Source: JAPPKS01 sp963667895
Lineage (GTDB): Bacteria > Poribacteria > WGA-4E > PCPOR2b
DNA length: 64,000 nucleotides
Assembly (NCBI GenBank): GCA_965223985.1
Contig: OZ245030.1
Coordinates: 2,046,001 to 2,110,000, forward strand
Direction: 5' to 3'
Shown here piece after piece: positions 44,145 through 53,585 of this stretch. Both the position numbers and the translations under genes were made by a program. Each line of letters starts with the position of its first letter. The first letter of the stretch is position 1. The notes beneath the pieces were generated by a model. The model was not told the origin of the DNA. It ran no database searches and saw nothing but the letters and a program-made list of their open reading frames with translations.

Positions 44145-44164
44145 TCGCCGAATGGAGAATCAAG

Positions 44165-44497
44165 ATGGAACACGCTCATAAAGAACACCCGAAATACATG
44201 AGAATATTTGTGATTCTTATCATACTCACCATCGCTGAAGTTGGCGTCGTTTACCTGCCCTTTCCAACGATTGTGACCGCGCTCCTGCTGATTGGCATGG
44301 CGTGCTCTAAAGCAGCTTACGTTGCACTCTATTTTATGCACCTGAAATTTGAGCAGAAAACATTGACAGCCATTGTATTGACACCGTTTATAATCTGCGT
44401 TTTTCTCGTGTTTATGCTACTTCCGGATCTGATGGCAGGGGATCGTCATACGGGAATGACAGCATCCACTTCTCATACTGTTGAAACCTCTCATTGA
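44165..44497 (+). CDS. Cytochrome c oxidase subunit IV-type protein
   Basis: A 110-residue protein with three hydrophobic helices, matching the bacterial subunit IV (CyoD/caa3 CtaF) family: KYMRIFVILIILTIAEVGVVY, ACSKAAYVALYFMHLKFE. The YFMHLK stretch is characteristic. It stabilises CuB insertion in related oxidases. It lies 20 nt after the second subunit III gene. Confidence 0.87.
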   Translation: MEHAHKEHPKYMRIFVILIILTIAEVGVVYLPFPTIVTALLLIGMACSKAAYVALYFMHLKFEQKTLTAIVLTPFIICVFLVFMLLPDLMAGDRHTGMTASTSHTVETSH

Positions 44498-44537
44498 CGC
44501 GAATTCCTAAGTACTCAGCCTAGTTCCAAATACGCTT

Positions 44538-45191
44538 ATGGAAGCAAAAGCGCAATCTCCGGAACAGAACCCTAAACCGAGAGAACGTCTTCGACATGGA
44601 CTGTTGTGGGGGGCGTTGATTGCTGTCATCCTCGGCATTGTTGGTGCCAATATCTGGTTGTCACTCCATCACGACCTAGGAGCAGATACCGAATCGGATC
44701 TTGCCGTCCACCACCAGGTACCCGATTTCTCTTTGATTGATCAGCGAGGTACTCCAGTTGCCCTATCGGACCTCCACGGCAAAATTTGGGTTGCGGATTT
44801 TATCTTCACACGCTGCGTTGCGGCTTGCCCGTTGATGACAGTTAAGATGAAGAGGCTTCAGGAAGAATTTGTGGAGTCAGGTATTTACTTCGTCTCGTTC
44901 TCTGTCGATCCAGAACATGACACGCCGGATGTTCTCCTTCGGTATGCTAATCGCTTCGGCGTAGATGGAAACAGATGGTTTTTTCTAACAGGAGAAAAGA
45001 GAGCTATCTATCACCTAACACAAGAAGGCTTCGGCTTAGCCATCGGGCAGCAAGAGTCCGAAGTTCTTCATAGTGCTCGGTTTGTCTTAGTCGATCGTCG
45101 TGGACAAATACGTAGCTACTACGATAGCAATGAAGACGAGGCGCTTCAAAAGCTTCGCCGAGACTTACCGCAATTATTCCTCGAACAGTGA
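44538..45191 (+). CDS. SCO1/SenC-family copper chaperone
   Basis: A 217-residue thioredoxin-fold protein with one N-terminal membrane helix (about 21-42). The CxxxC copper-binding motif is in FTRCVAACPLM and the third ligand His in EVLHSARFVLVD. It delivers copper to CuA of subunit II in the periplasm. It ends the cox run and overlaps the next small gene by four bases (GTGA). Confidence 0.92.
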   Translation: MEAKAQSPEQNPKPRERLRHGLLWGALIAVILGIVGANIWLSLHHDLGADTESDLAVHHQVPDFSLIDQRGTPVALSDLHGKIWVADFIFTRCVAACPLMTVKMKRLQEEFVESGIYFVSFSVDPEHDTPDVLLRYANRFGVDGNRWFFLTGEKRAIYHLTQEGFGLAIGQQESEVLHSARFVLVDRRGQIRSYYDSNEDEALQKLRRDLPQLFLEQ

Positions 45192-45472
45192 ATCTTGATG
45201 CAATGCACCTCGGTGTTTCACTGGCAGTTTTGATTATCAATCTGCCCTTCGGGTTTTTTCGCGTTCGTTACAAGAGGTTTACCCGCCCTTGGGGACGGTG
45301 TATCTACATCCCCATCCTTATTAACATTGTCCTCCGCCGCTTCATCCTGCACTGGGATTGGGACGCGGTGCCCTATCTCTTTTCAGCGGCAATACTTGGA
45401 CATATCCTGGGAGGGCTCTGGGGTAGGCACCAGCAGAAAAAGGCAGTAAGCGATGTCGGAATTGAGCCTTGA
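45188..45472 (+). CDS. Small membrane protein coupled to the Sco gene
   Basis: A 94-residue protein starting at a GTG that overlaps the Sco stop, so it is translationally coupled. Two or three hydrophobic segments (LGVSLAVLIINLPFGFF, IYIPILINIVLRRFIL, LFSAAILGHILGGLWG) and several basic residues. Family not recognised; oxidase assembly is suggested only by position. Confidence 0.65.
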   Translation: MNLDAMHLGVSLAVLIINLPFGFFRVRYKRFTRPWGRCIYIPILINIVLRRFILHWDWDAVPYLFSAAILGHILGGLWGRHQQKKAVSDVGIEP

Positions 45473-45526
45473 AAGTTGAAATAATGATTCGTCAGTCGAT
45501 GGTTGTCGATTGGATAAGGATCAAAC

Positions 45527-45597
45527 GACCAACTGAGCGAATAGCGAAGGCGTATAGTCTTAGTAATGGGTAATGCGTTACGTATTACCCATTACTA
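45527..45597. repeat. REP-like repeat with adjoining 14-bp hairpin
   Basis: 45527-45557 matches the 41440-41469 arm at 27 positions with one inserted base. Directly after it, TAGTAATGGGTAAT (45561-45574) pairs perfectly with ATTACCCATTACTA (45584-45597). The hairpin lies between the end of the oxidase operon and the stress-protein gene; no T-run follows. Confidence 0.7.
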
Positions 45598-45645
45598 AAT
45601 CCGTTCGCTTGATCGATAGTTTTAACCGACAGTCAAGGAGAAGCG

Positions 45646-47589
45646 ATGATGTTTAAGAAAATCCATGTGCCTGTTGACAATTCGGACTATTCTGATGCGA
45701 GCGTCGATTTTGCGGTCGCGTTTGCCAAGAAATTCGCCTCCCAACTGATCGGATCTCATGTTTACGCGGCGAAGATGCACGATGTTCGTTTCAAACAGAT
45801 GGAGTACACCCTACCTGAAGAATATCAAGACGAAGTTGAACTAGAAAAACAGCGTCGAATCCATGACACCTTGATTACGATGGGACTTCAACTTATCTCG
45901 GATTCGTATCTTGAGGTCATGCAGAAAAAATGTTTGAAAGAAAATATCCCTTTTGAAGCAAAGATGCCGGAGGGTAAGCATTTCATCAAGCTAGTTGAGG
46001 ATATTCAGTCTAGCAACTACGATCTGGTGATTATGGGCGCTCTTGGTATGGGAGCCGTCAAAGACAGTCTACTCGGCGGTGTGTGCGAGCGGGTTGTCCG
46101 CCGGATCCAAACCGATGTACTGGTGGTCAGAAACATCCAGCCGATCGAAGAACAGCGTGGGCATATTCTCGTGGGTATCGATGGCAGTCCTGAGTCCTTT
46201 GCGGGATTGAAAACAGCGATTCAAATCGGAAAAGCATTTAATAGACGCGTTGAGGCTGTCGGTGTCTACGATCCCTATCTTCACTATGTGGTATTTAACT
46301 CAGTCGTCAATGTCTTGACGGAACGCGCATCCAAAACCTTTCGATTCAAAGAGCAGGAGCAGTTACACGAGGAGGTAATCGACACTGGGCTCGCCAAGAT
46401 TTATCAGTCCCATCTAGAGGTCGCGCGCACAATTGCTAAAGAAGATCACAGCTACAATCTCAAGATTACCTTGCTTGACGGCAAAGCCTTTGAAAAAATC
46501 TTGCAATATACGCGGAAGACCGAGCCTTGGTTGTTGGTGCTTGGTCGAATTGGTGTGCACAGTGAATCTGATATGGACATCGGCAGTAACACCGAAAACT
46601 TGTTGCGGCTTGCCCCTTGCAACGTCCTATTAGCGAGCCAACGGTATGTCCCCAAGGTTGATGTCAAAGCAGAAGAGACAATCGTTTGGACGCAGGAAGC
46701 CTTAGATCGTATGGAGAAAGCACCGCCGCTTATTCAAGGAATTGCTAGAACGGCAGTCCATCGCTTTGCGCTTGAGCGCGGGCATTCGGTAATTACCGAA
46801 AGCGTCATTGAGGGCGCGATGGAGACGTTTATGCCGGGGCGTTCCGCACAACGGATGACGAGAGTCGCTAAAGAGGTTGCGACACAGACGTTGCAGGAAG
46901 CCAATGCAGTCAAAACTTACATTTGTGAAGATTGTGGCTATGCCGCCAGCGATCAGCAGCCTGTGAAATGTCCGGTTTGCGGCGTCGGCGGCGACCATTT
47001 TCAGATGGTTGATAAAGACTCGCTCCAGAAAATTGCAGATCTGGAGGGCGGCGCTAGTGAGGAACAGACATTCGATGGTGTTCGCCTTCAATGGTCGGAT
47101 CAAGCAAAGAAGGCGTTGCGAATCGTTCCGCGCGGTTACATGCGGCGCAATGTCAAGGCGAGAATCGAAAAATCGGCACGGACGCAGAAAATCGACACCA
47201 TCACGAATGAGTTCGCCATGCGGATTGTCAGTGAGAGTATGGATGATGCTTCTGCTATCCGTGAAGACGCACCTGAACTAAGGGCGGTCTCTCAGTCTCG
47301 TGAAACCGACAATACTTCCCAAGGGGAAACATTTGAAAGCTCGTTTGAATGGACAGCGGATGCCCGCGAGCGATTGAATCTCGTTCCCACTGGCTTTATG
47401 CGGAACATCACGCAATCGCGCGTCGAGCAGCGAGCACAGGAAGCGAACCTCGCGACAATCAACATCGAATTTGCGGCGCAGGTGATTGAGGACGGACGTA
47501 GTCTGGCTAACGAGGTGCTTGGCAACTATTATCAACAGGTTGAACAAGCGGATGAGGTAGGGGTTGAAGCAAAAACTGAAGTGAAATAG
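45646..47589 (+). CDS. Tandem universal-stress protein with rubredoxin-like ribbon and three PCP_red domains
   Basis: A 647-residue multidomain protein. Two UspA domains (about 1-155 and 160-325; the first has GALGMGAVKDSLLGGVCE, the second GRIGVHSESDMDIGSNTENLL, both ATP-loop-like). PCP_red domain 1 at about 347-395 (WTQEALDRMEKAP), a rubredoxin-like ribbon with CEDC and CPVC at 426-445, then PCP_red domains at about 482-530 (WSDQAKKALRIVP) and 568-617 (WTADARERLNLVP). PCP_red is known from the C-terminus of protochlorophyllide reductase subunit B. Role here unknown; Fe binding at the ribbon is likely. Confidence 0.85.
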   Translation: MMFKKIHVPVDNSDYSDASVDFAVAFAKKFASQLIGSHVYAAKMHDVRFKQMEYTLPEEYQDEVELEKQRRIHDTLITMGLQLISDSYLEVMQKKCLKENIPFEAKMPEGKHFIKLVEDIQSSNYDLVIMGALGMGAVKDSLLGGVCERVVRRIQTDVLVVRNIQPIEEQRGHILVGIDGSPESFAGLKTAIQIGKAFNRRVEAVGVYDPYLHYVVFNSVVNVLTERASKTFRFKEQEQLHEEVIDTGLAKIYQSHLEVARTIAKEDHSYNLKITLLDGKAFEKILQYTRKTEPWLLVLGRIGVHSESDMDIGSNTENLLRLAPCNVLLASQRYVPKVDVKAEETIVWTQEALDRMEKAPPLIQGIARTAVHRFALERGHSVITESVIEGAMETFMPGRSAQRMTRVAKEVATQTLQEANAVKTYICEDCGYAASDQQPVKCPVCGVGGDHFQMVDKDSLQKIADLEGGASEEQTFDGVRLQWSDQAKKALRIVPRGYMRRNVKARIEKSARTQKIDTITNEFAMRIVSESMDDASAIREDAPELRAVSQSRETDNTSQGETFESSFEWTADARERLNLVPTGFMRNITQSRVEQRAQEANLATINIEFAAQVIEDGRSLANEVLGNYYQQVEQADEVGVEAKTEVK

Positions 47590-47793
47590 TTCCATCAACT
47601 TTGACTGCTTTCCGGCAAAGCCCTGTAGTATACTCCGATTATCGTTCAGTCCTTTTGAATCGATCTCCAAAAGAATTTTATCCACGATGGCTTGAAACAA
47701 CCGATAGTTTTATCTATCGGACCTTGACCGACGGATTTAATTTAATCTACTCCAGTTCAACGGATTGTATTGGAAATTGGGAGGTGTTATCCC

Positions 47794-49077
47794 ATGAATG
47801 CAACGCGGAACAAACAGCGGCTAATTCTGATACTCGGTATTCTTCTCATTTCGGTTGTGGGGGCTGCTGTAGCAGAAAACTGGCCGCATTGGCGTGGACC
47901 GCGTAATGACGGCACAAGTCTCGAAACTGGACTTCCAGTCCAATGGAGTAGGACTGATAACGTTTTTTGGCGACTTCCGCTTCCGGGTCCTGCTGGTGCA
48001 ACACCGGTCGTGTGGGACGACCGAATCTTCCTGACTTCGGCAGAAGACGATGATTTGGTGCTGTTGTGTATTAGAACAGATGGGAAGATTCTCTGGAAAC
48101 GCACCTTGGGCACTGGAAATCGTATCGTCCGCGGCGGCGAGGCAAACGCCGCCTCCCCTTCTCCATCCACCGACGGTCAGTATGTCTGGGCATTCGTCAG
48201 CACTGGGGACTTAGCCTGCTATGACTTTGACGGCAACGAGGTTTGGAAGACTAATCTCGAAGATCGGTATGGCAGCTTCCAACTCTACTTCGTGATGGCG
48301 TCCACCCCGCTTCTTGACAGCGACCGGCTCTATCTCCAGTTGATACACAGCGGTGCATGGCTCGTGATTGCGTTGGACAAATCGACCGGGCGTGAGATGT
48401 GGAAGCACAGGCGTAAAAGTGACGCCTACGCAGAATGCGAGCATTCTTACGCCTCGCCCTCCCTCTATCGAGACGACAAGCGGAAATTCTTGCTCGTTCA
48501 CGGTGCGGACTACATCACAGCCCACCGCCTTACGGACGGAAGTGAGATTTGGCGCTGTGGCAACCTCAATCCGAAGGATAGCTACAACACCTCCCTGCGA
48601 TTTGTTGCCTCACCTGTGGCTATCCCCGGACTCGTCATAGTCCCTTCTGCGAAGAATGGACCGGTCCTCGGTCTGCGTCCGGATGGCAAGGGGGATATAA
48701 CCGGCTCTAAGCAGTGGTATCACTGGATGCGAGAGGATGGTACCCCGGATGTCCCGTCCCCACTCATCCACGATGGACTTGTCTATCTCTGCCGGGAAAA
48801 TGGCGATCTAATCTGCATGGACGCTGCGTCCGGCAATCAAGTGTACAAAGAGCGGACACATCGTCACAGGCATCGTGCATCACCAGTTAGTAGTGACGGC
48901 AACATCTATTTGACGGCGAGAGATGGACGTGTAACCGTTGTAAAGGCTGGGCGAAATTTTGAGATTCTTGCCTCCAACGACATTGAAGAGACTATCTCCG
49001 CGTCGCCTGTTATCTCGAGTGGCAGGCTTTACCTTCGTAGCTATGAAGCACTGTATGCCATTGGAGTTGCGCAGTGA
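47794..49077 (+). CDS. Secreted PQQ-like beta-propeller protein
   Basis: A 427-residue protein; the ATG follows GGGAGG by nine bases and begins a signal peptide ending near AAVAEN. The body consists of repeated PQQ/quinoprotein-type blades (WPHWRGPRNDGTS, ALDKSTGREMWKH, CMDAASGNQVYKE). Relatives include BamB-like scaffolds and planctomycete outer-membrane propellers. No catalytic Ca/PQQ residues are obvious, so a scaffold role is likelier than dehydrogenase. Confidence 0.83.
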   Translation: MNATRNKQRLILILGILLISVVGAAVAENWPHWRGPRNDGTSLETGLPVQWSRTDNVFWRLPLPGPAGATPVVWDDRIFLTSAEDDDLVLLCIRTDGKILWKRTLGTGNRIVRGGEANAASPSPSTDGQYVWAFVSTGDLACYDFDGNEVWKTNLEDRYGSFQLYFVMASTPLLDSDRLYLQLIHSGAWLVIALDKSTGREMWKHRRKSDAYAECEHSYASPSLYRDDKRKFLLVHGADYITAHRLTDGSEIWRCGNLNPKDSYNTSLRFVASPVAIPGLVIVPSAKNGPVLGLRPDGKGDITGSKQWYHWMREDGTPDVPSPLIHDGLVYLCRENGDLICMDAASGNQVYKERTHRHRHRASPVSSDGNIYLTARDGRVTVVKAGRNFEILASNDIEETISASPVISSGRLYLRSYEALYAIGVAQ

Positions 49078-49144
49078 ACCACCAACGCACGAGGAATAGA
49101 GAAGTTGTAGGTTCGGTTGAACGGTTAAAAGCTAATCGATATCA

Positions 49145-50071
49145 GTGTCCCTTATGAAAACCTACAAAGACTTACCCTCCGACGGTGGTTCTGACATCGT
49201 TGGGCAAGTGACTCAACAAGCCATCCGCCTACAAAAGCGACTCGCGTCAGTTCGTCATACTGTTGCCATCATGAGTGGAAAGGGTGGCGTAGGTAAGAGT
49301 TTGATGACGGCGAATCTCGCTTCAGCGCTTGGATTGCGCGGACACAATGTTGGAGTAGTTGACGCTGACATTAATGGACCGTCGATTGCCAAGATGATGG
49401 GTGTGAGGTCGGCACGGATTAATTACGACTCTGATGGAGTGGAACCTGCGGTGAACCCATTGGGCGTCAAGGTGATGTCGATGGATCTGTTCCTTAAGAA
49501 CGACGAAACCCCGGTTCTTTGGGAAGCCCAGACGCAGAAGGACGCTTTCACTTGGCGTGGGGCGATGGAGGTGACCGCCCTCCGCGAATTTCTATCTGAT
49601 ACTGAATGGGGCGTGCTTGATTATCTGTTTATCGATCTTCCGCCCGGCTCAGACCGTTTGGCGAATCTCGTCGATCTACTACCGACGCTCGGGGGCATCA
49701 TCGTGGTCACAATTCCTTCAGGAGTCTCGCAGCTTGTCGTAAAAAAATCGTTGACGATGGCAAGGAAATTGCCCAACATACCGGTAATAGGCATCATCGA
49801 AAATATGAGTGCATACATCTGTGCCAGTTGTGGCGAAACGGAAGACTTGTTCCCGACTGGGGATACGGAGGAGACGGCACATCAGTTCAACATTCCGCTG
49901 CTCGCCAAGATTCCGTTCGATCCGCGTATTTCAATCGCCGCCGATGACGGCGCAAACTTTCTAGAGCACAACTTTGAAACACCGGTTGGAAAGACGATAA
50001 TTGAAGTTGGTAAAAAAATCGAGACGTTTTTTGACAATAAAACTGCAAATATGCAACGGAGTGACCCATGA
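49145..50071 (+). CDS. Mrp/NBP35-family P-loop ATPase (Fe-S cluster carrier type)
   Basis: A 308-residue ParA-like ATPase of the Mrp/ApbC group. The deviant Walker A is SGKGGVGKS (about 41-49), switch I DADINGPSIAKMMG, and DYLFIDLPPGSD the Walker B region. The CxxC in ICASCGE binds a bridging Fe-S cluster in family members. The N-terminal MIP18-like domain of some Mrp proteins is absent. GTG 49145 or ATG 49154 could be the start. It overlaps the next gene by ATGA. Confidence 0.9.
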   Translation: MSLMKTYKDLPSDGGSDIVGQVTQQAIRLQKRLASVRHTVAIMSGKGGVGKSLMTANLASALGLRGHNVGVVDADINGPSIAKMMGVRSARINYDSDGVEPAVNPLGVKVMSMDLFLKNDETPVLWEAQTQKDAFTWRGAMEVTALREFLSDTEWGVLDYLFIDLPPGSDRLANLVDLLPTLGGIIVVTIPSGVSQLVVKKSLTMARKLPNIPVIGIIENMSAYICASCGETEDLFPTGDTEETAHQFNIPLLAKIPFDPRISIAADDGANFLEHNFETPVGKTIIEVGKKIETFFDNKTANMQRSDP

Positions 50072-50586
50072 AATTCTTATGCCTCGAATGTAACACCGCC
50101 ATGCAGTTTAAGGAAGCCACAAAGCCCGAACAAGGTGCATTAACAGCGATTTTCGAGTGTCCAGATTGTTTTGCCGAGTTCGCAATGCATATGAACCCGT
50201 GGGAAACCCAAATGCTAAAGTCCCTCAATGTTCAGCTCGGAGGCAGAACCGAAGCGGCGCAACCGATGCAGATGGTGCGTTCGTTTCTAAGTGAGCAGGC
50301 GGGAGAAACCCACCCATCAGATAATATTCCTCAAACAACTACAAACATGACGCCCGAGGCGGAAGGCGGCAAGTGTCCGTTTACATCAGTTGTCGCAGAC
50401 GCGTTTCAAGAACCGGAATTGACCGGACCGGTATGGACACCGGAAGCGTTAGCACGTTTGGAGCGCGTGCCGAGTTTCGTCCGCCCGATGGCAAAGACTA
50501 GCATCGAAGAGTTTGCCCGCGAAAATGGACACACCGAAATCACTTCCGAAGTGATGGATTCTGCACGCGGCAACTTTGGGATGTAG
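50068..50586 (+). CDS. Zinc-ribbon protein with C-terminal PCP_red domain
   Basis: A 172-residue protein: an N-terminal ribbon with CLEC and CPDC (residues 4-36), a polar linker, and a PCP_red domain at about 122-170 (WTPEALARLERVPSF, ENGHTEIT). It is translationally coupled to the Mrp ATPase upstream, suggesting the ATPase and the PCP_red protein act together. Confidence 0.85.
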   Translation: MKFLCLECNTAMQFKEATKPEQGALTAIFECPDCFAEFAMHMNPWETQMLKSLNVQLGGRTEAAQPMQMVRSFLSEQAGETHPSDNIPQTTTNMTPEAEGGKCPFTSVVADAFQEPELTGPVWTPEALARLERVPSFVRPMAKTSIEEFARENGHTEITSEVMDSARGNFGM

Positions 50587-50733
50587 GAGTTTATCACAGT
50601 CAAAACGGAAGAGGTTCTTCTCACACAAGTGTCGATAGAACCATATGAGGTATAAAGCTACGACACTTCCATCGGAAAATTGTATTAATCATAATCCGCG
50701 AATTTTCTCCTGCGCTCCACGGTACACTTATTC

Positions 50734-51237
50734 ATGCGCCAAATCGTCGAACTTTTCATACGTTGGATACATCTCATTGCCGCAATCGTTTGGTTTGGCG
50801 GAATCGTTTTTTCAGTCAGCGTCGCTACACCGATTCTGAGAAAGCATTTTCAAATCGTTGATAGCATTCAACACACCGCTGCGATTCGAGATCGCCTGCG
50901 CATCATTATCCGTGTTACAATTCATGTAGTGCTCATAACAGGCGTAATGAACTTCTTCATTGTCGGGTTGAATACGAGGATGGAGTTCCCGCCGGGCTAT
51001 GTTGTGCGCTTCACTGTCAAAATGGGCTTCGTCGTATTGATGGTCTTGTTTCACAGCTTATACATCTCAGTGTTCGGAAGGGGGCTGGAGGCAAATCTCC
51101 CGGATTTGAAACCTGATGATGGTACGGTTCCCCCTTCAATCGTAAAGCTAGAAAGACGAACCCATATCTGTGCACTCTTGACGATTATTTCAGGGATGGT
51201 CGTGCTTGCATTGGCTTTGAGTTTGAGAGCGCGTTAG
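50734..51237 (+). CDS. CopD-like/DUF4149-type four-helix membrane protein
   Basis: A 167-residue protein with four hydrophobic helices. IRWIHLIAAIVWFGGIVF carries the His typical of CopD-like and related b-type cytochrome folds, and RLIIRVTIHVVLITGV-like second helix has another His (about residue 65). The family is linked to copper handling or haem. Gene order among cofactor-maturation genes supports such a role. Confidence 0.68.
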   Translation: MRQIVELFIRWIHLIAAIVWFGGIVFSVSVATPILRKHFQIVDSIQHTAAIRDRLRIIIRVTIHVVLITGVMNFFIVGLNTRMEFPPGYVVRFTVKMGFVVLMVLFHSLYISVFGRGLEANLPDLKPDDGTVPPSIVKLERRTHICALLTIISGMVVLALALSLRAR

Positions 51238-51271
51238 TCAATTGAGAGAACCGCTGTTGCGAAAGGGATAG

Positions 51272-52573
51272 ATGGAAACGAAAATCCAAGCCGTTTCATG
51301 GAATATCACACGGCTATGCAACCTCAAATGCATGCACTGCTATCTCCCCGCCGGGTTTGTGGATACGAACGAGTTTCCGAACGGGTATTATCGAGATGCG
51401 GAGTTGACGCAATCCGAGTGCTTCCGAGTGATTGATGAAATCGCCGAAATAAATCCCAACATTCTCCTGATTCTCACAGGCGGTGAACCGCTGCTGCGTC
51501 CTGACATCCTGAAAATCTCAGATTACGCGGCTCGAACCGGATTCTTGGTGGTGATGGGCACAAACGGTGTCCTTCTGAACGATGAAACGGTTCAGAGGAT
51601 GAGCGATCACGGCGTTGCTGGTGCAGGTATCAGTTTGGATGCTGTGGACGCGGTCGATCACGACAAGTTCCGGGGGATGGAAGGAGCTTGGGAAGGCACG
51701 ATGAACGGGGTCGAAGCCCTCAAGCGGGCAAACCTCGATTTCCTCGTGCAGACCTCTGTGACGCGTTGGAATTACGATGAGGTTCCGCAAATCGTCGATT
51801 TTGCCTATGAACTCGGTGCGAAGGTGTTCAACCTCTATTTCCTTGTGAGAACTGGCAGGGGGAAAACGATGATGGACATCACCCCCTCTCAATATGAGAA
51901 CATGCTCTCGACGCTCTTTGAGTTACAGGCAAAATATCGTGGCAAGATGCTCGTCGCGGCAAAGTGCGCACCACACTATAAGCGGGTCATCTATGAGCAA
52001 CAATCGGATTCGCCCTTCTTGCAAGCCTATCCGAGCGGTACCTGTCCCTGCGGCATCTATTATTGCCGCATCACCCCTGAAGGCGATTTGACGCCGTGTC
52101 CGTATATGCCCGTGAGCGTCGGCAATCTGAAGACGGAGAGTTTCTCGACACTCTGGAATCAATCGAAGGTCTTTAACCAACTGCGGGATCGGAACCTGCT
52201 GGAAGGCAAGTGCGGCGCCTGCGAGTTTCGGGACGTTTGCGGCGGTTGCCGCGCCCGCGCCTACGCCCTCACCGGAAACTATCTCGCTGAGGATGCGTCC
52301 TGCGAATACCAACCGGGACAGATTGGAGGGCAAAGCATTCGGTTCGAAAAGACTACCCCCTTCGCCGCGGAAACTGACTACGAGTTACAATGGACGAATG
52401 CTGCACAGAAAAGATTGCAGCGTGTTCCCTCCTTTGCACGCGGAATGGTCACTAAGAGCGTCGAAAAATATGCCCACGAACACGGTCACCAAGAAATTAC
52501 GCCGGAAATCATGAAAGCTGTCAAGGATCGGTTTGATAAAACAGGAATTCCGTCGTTTAGACCTCGGCGGTAA
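51272..52573 (+). CDS. AhbD/NirJ-like radical SAM-SPASM protein with C-terminal PCP_red domain
   Basis: A 433-residue enzyme. The [4Fe-4S]-SAM site is Cys16, Cys20, Cys23 (TRLCNLKCMHCYLP). LTGGEPLLRP and SLDAVDAVDHDKFRG are typical of the AhbD/NirJ/PqqE-like group. The SPASM region has CPCGIYYC, CP, CGAC, CGGC and a final Cys for auxiliary clusters. A PCP_red domain (WTNAAQKRLQRVPSF, about 373-421) is appended. AhbD decarboxylates Fe-coproporphyrin III to haem; NirJ acts on haem d1. The PCP_red fusion is unusual for either. Confidence 0.83.
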   Translation: METKIQAVSWNITRLCNLKCMHCYLPAGFVDTNEFPNGYYRDAELTQSECFRVIDEIAEINPNILLILTGGEPLLRPDILKISDYAARTGFLVVMGTNGVLLNDETVQRMSDHGVAGAGISLDAVDAVDHDKFRGMEGAWEGTMNGVEALKRANLDFLVQTSVTRWNYDEVPQIVDFAYELGAKVFNLYFLVRTGRGKTMMDITPSQYENMLSTLFELQAKYRGKMLVAAKCAPHYKRVIYEQQSDSPFLQAYPSGTCPCGIYYCRITPEGDLTPCPYMPVSVGNLKTESFSTLWNQSKVFNQLRDRNLLEGKCGACEFRDVCGGCRARAYALTGNYLAEDASCEYQPGQIGGQSIRFEKTTPFAAETDYELQWTNAAQKRLQRVPSFARGMVTKSVEKYAHEHGHQEITPEIMKAVKDRFDKTGIPSFRPRR

Positions 52574-52695
52574 AACACAGTTGACGGGTACAATTGTCAG
52601 TGCCTTTACGCAAGTGCTCGTATGTTCAGAGGTTAAAGAGTTTTTCACGTTTTATACATCATGCATAATGCCCGCACATTTGAAGAGAAAAAATT

Positions 52696-53109
52696 ATGAA
52701 TAGCGAAAACAGAGTTGAAGAACGACTATCTGCGGTCGAAGACCGATTGAACCGCTTGGAGGATTTGCTGGTTGGCATTAGTCAGAAACTGGATCGGAAA
52801 CCCCAGCCGACTGGGATTGACGAGGAGAAAGGGGAAGCGCTCAAAGGTTGGGTGACCGATTACGTTTCAATGCGCTTGCAGCAGCTTGTGCCCGAGACGT
52901 GCGACCATCCCCCTGATTCGAAATCGCACGAAGGCCCATTCTTGGACAACACCTTAATCCGGTGTACGGAGGAAGTCGTGCACCGCGTCAAACGCATCCC
53001 GATTCCATTTGTCCGAGAGATGGTGGTCCAACGTGTTGCTGAAAACGCCCGTCGTGCGAATATTGATGTGGTCGACATAGAATTTTTTGAGAAGTCGGCG
53101 ACCTTTTGA
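52696..53109 (+). CDS. Coiled-coil protein with C-terminal PCP_red domain
   Basis: A 137-residue protein with an N-terminal coiled coil (VEERLSAVEDRLNRLEDLL, about 5-30) and a C-terminal PCP_red domain (about 87-135, CTEEVVHRVKRIPIPFVREM). The Trp at the domain start seen in other copies is Cys here. It likely oligomerises through the coiled coil. Confidence 0.8.
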   Translation: MNSENRVEERLSAVEDRLNRLEDLLVGISQKLDRKPQPTGIDEEKGEALKGWVTDYVSMRLQQLVPETCDHPPDSKSHEGPFLDNTLIRCTEEVVHRVKRIPIPFVREMVVQRVAENARRANIDVVDIEFFEKSATF

Positions 53110-53210
53110 CAGTGTAAAGCCACGGAGGAGTTTCCTCTGCCACACTTTCATTGGGAGGATTTTTTAACAACTCCGCTCTGAATCAAGACTCAAAAATCCT
53201 CAATAAAAAT

Positions 53211-53585
53211 ATGGACTGGGTATTTAATCTTTTCTCCGATTATCTTGAGAACGACTTCAAAAAGAGGCTGGGCATCCCCAAACCGACATTGGATCAACTT
53301 TGGGAAGCCTTCAAAGTCATGTTCCCTGCGACTACAGCGAGACTCTTGGTACAAGAACCGTATGGAAACACGGTTCGATTTAAACCCCTTGCCTTTTATT
53401 ATGCGGACGAAATGGGACCGTTGATTGAAAATGTGATGGGCTACATCAAGCAAAATTTCGGCGGCGGTAAATTCAAAATTAATTTCTATCAAGGAATGCA
53501 GTTCATTGCAACAATCAACTTTAAGCCAGAAGGTCCCGAAATCTGGCGTGACTTGCCAGAACTGGATGGGGCGCAGCTATCATGA
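53211..53585 (+). CDS. Protein of unknown function in the PCP_red locus
   Basis: A 124-residue soluble protein. The start is uncertain: the frame is open from a TTG at 53151 (a GGGAGG lies inside that stretch), but the first ATG is at 53211. It has an amphipathic N-terminal helix (WVFNLFSDYLENDFKKRLG) and a beta-rich C-terminus (KFKINFYQGMQFIATINFK). It overlaps the next gene by four bases. Family not recognised. Confidence 0.6.
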   Translation: MDWVFNLFSDYLENDFKKRLGIPKPTLDQLWEAFKVMFPATTARLLVQEPYGNTVRFKPLAFYYADEMGPLIENVMGYIKQNFGGGKFKINFYQGMQFIATINFKPEGPEIWRDLPELDGAQLS

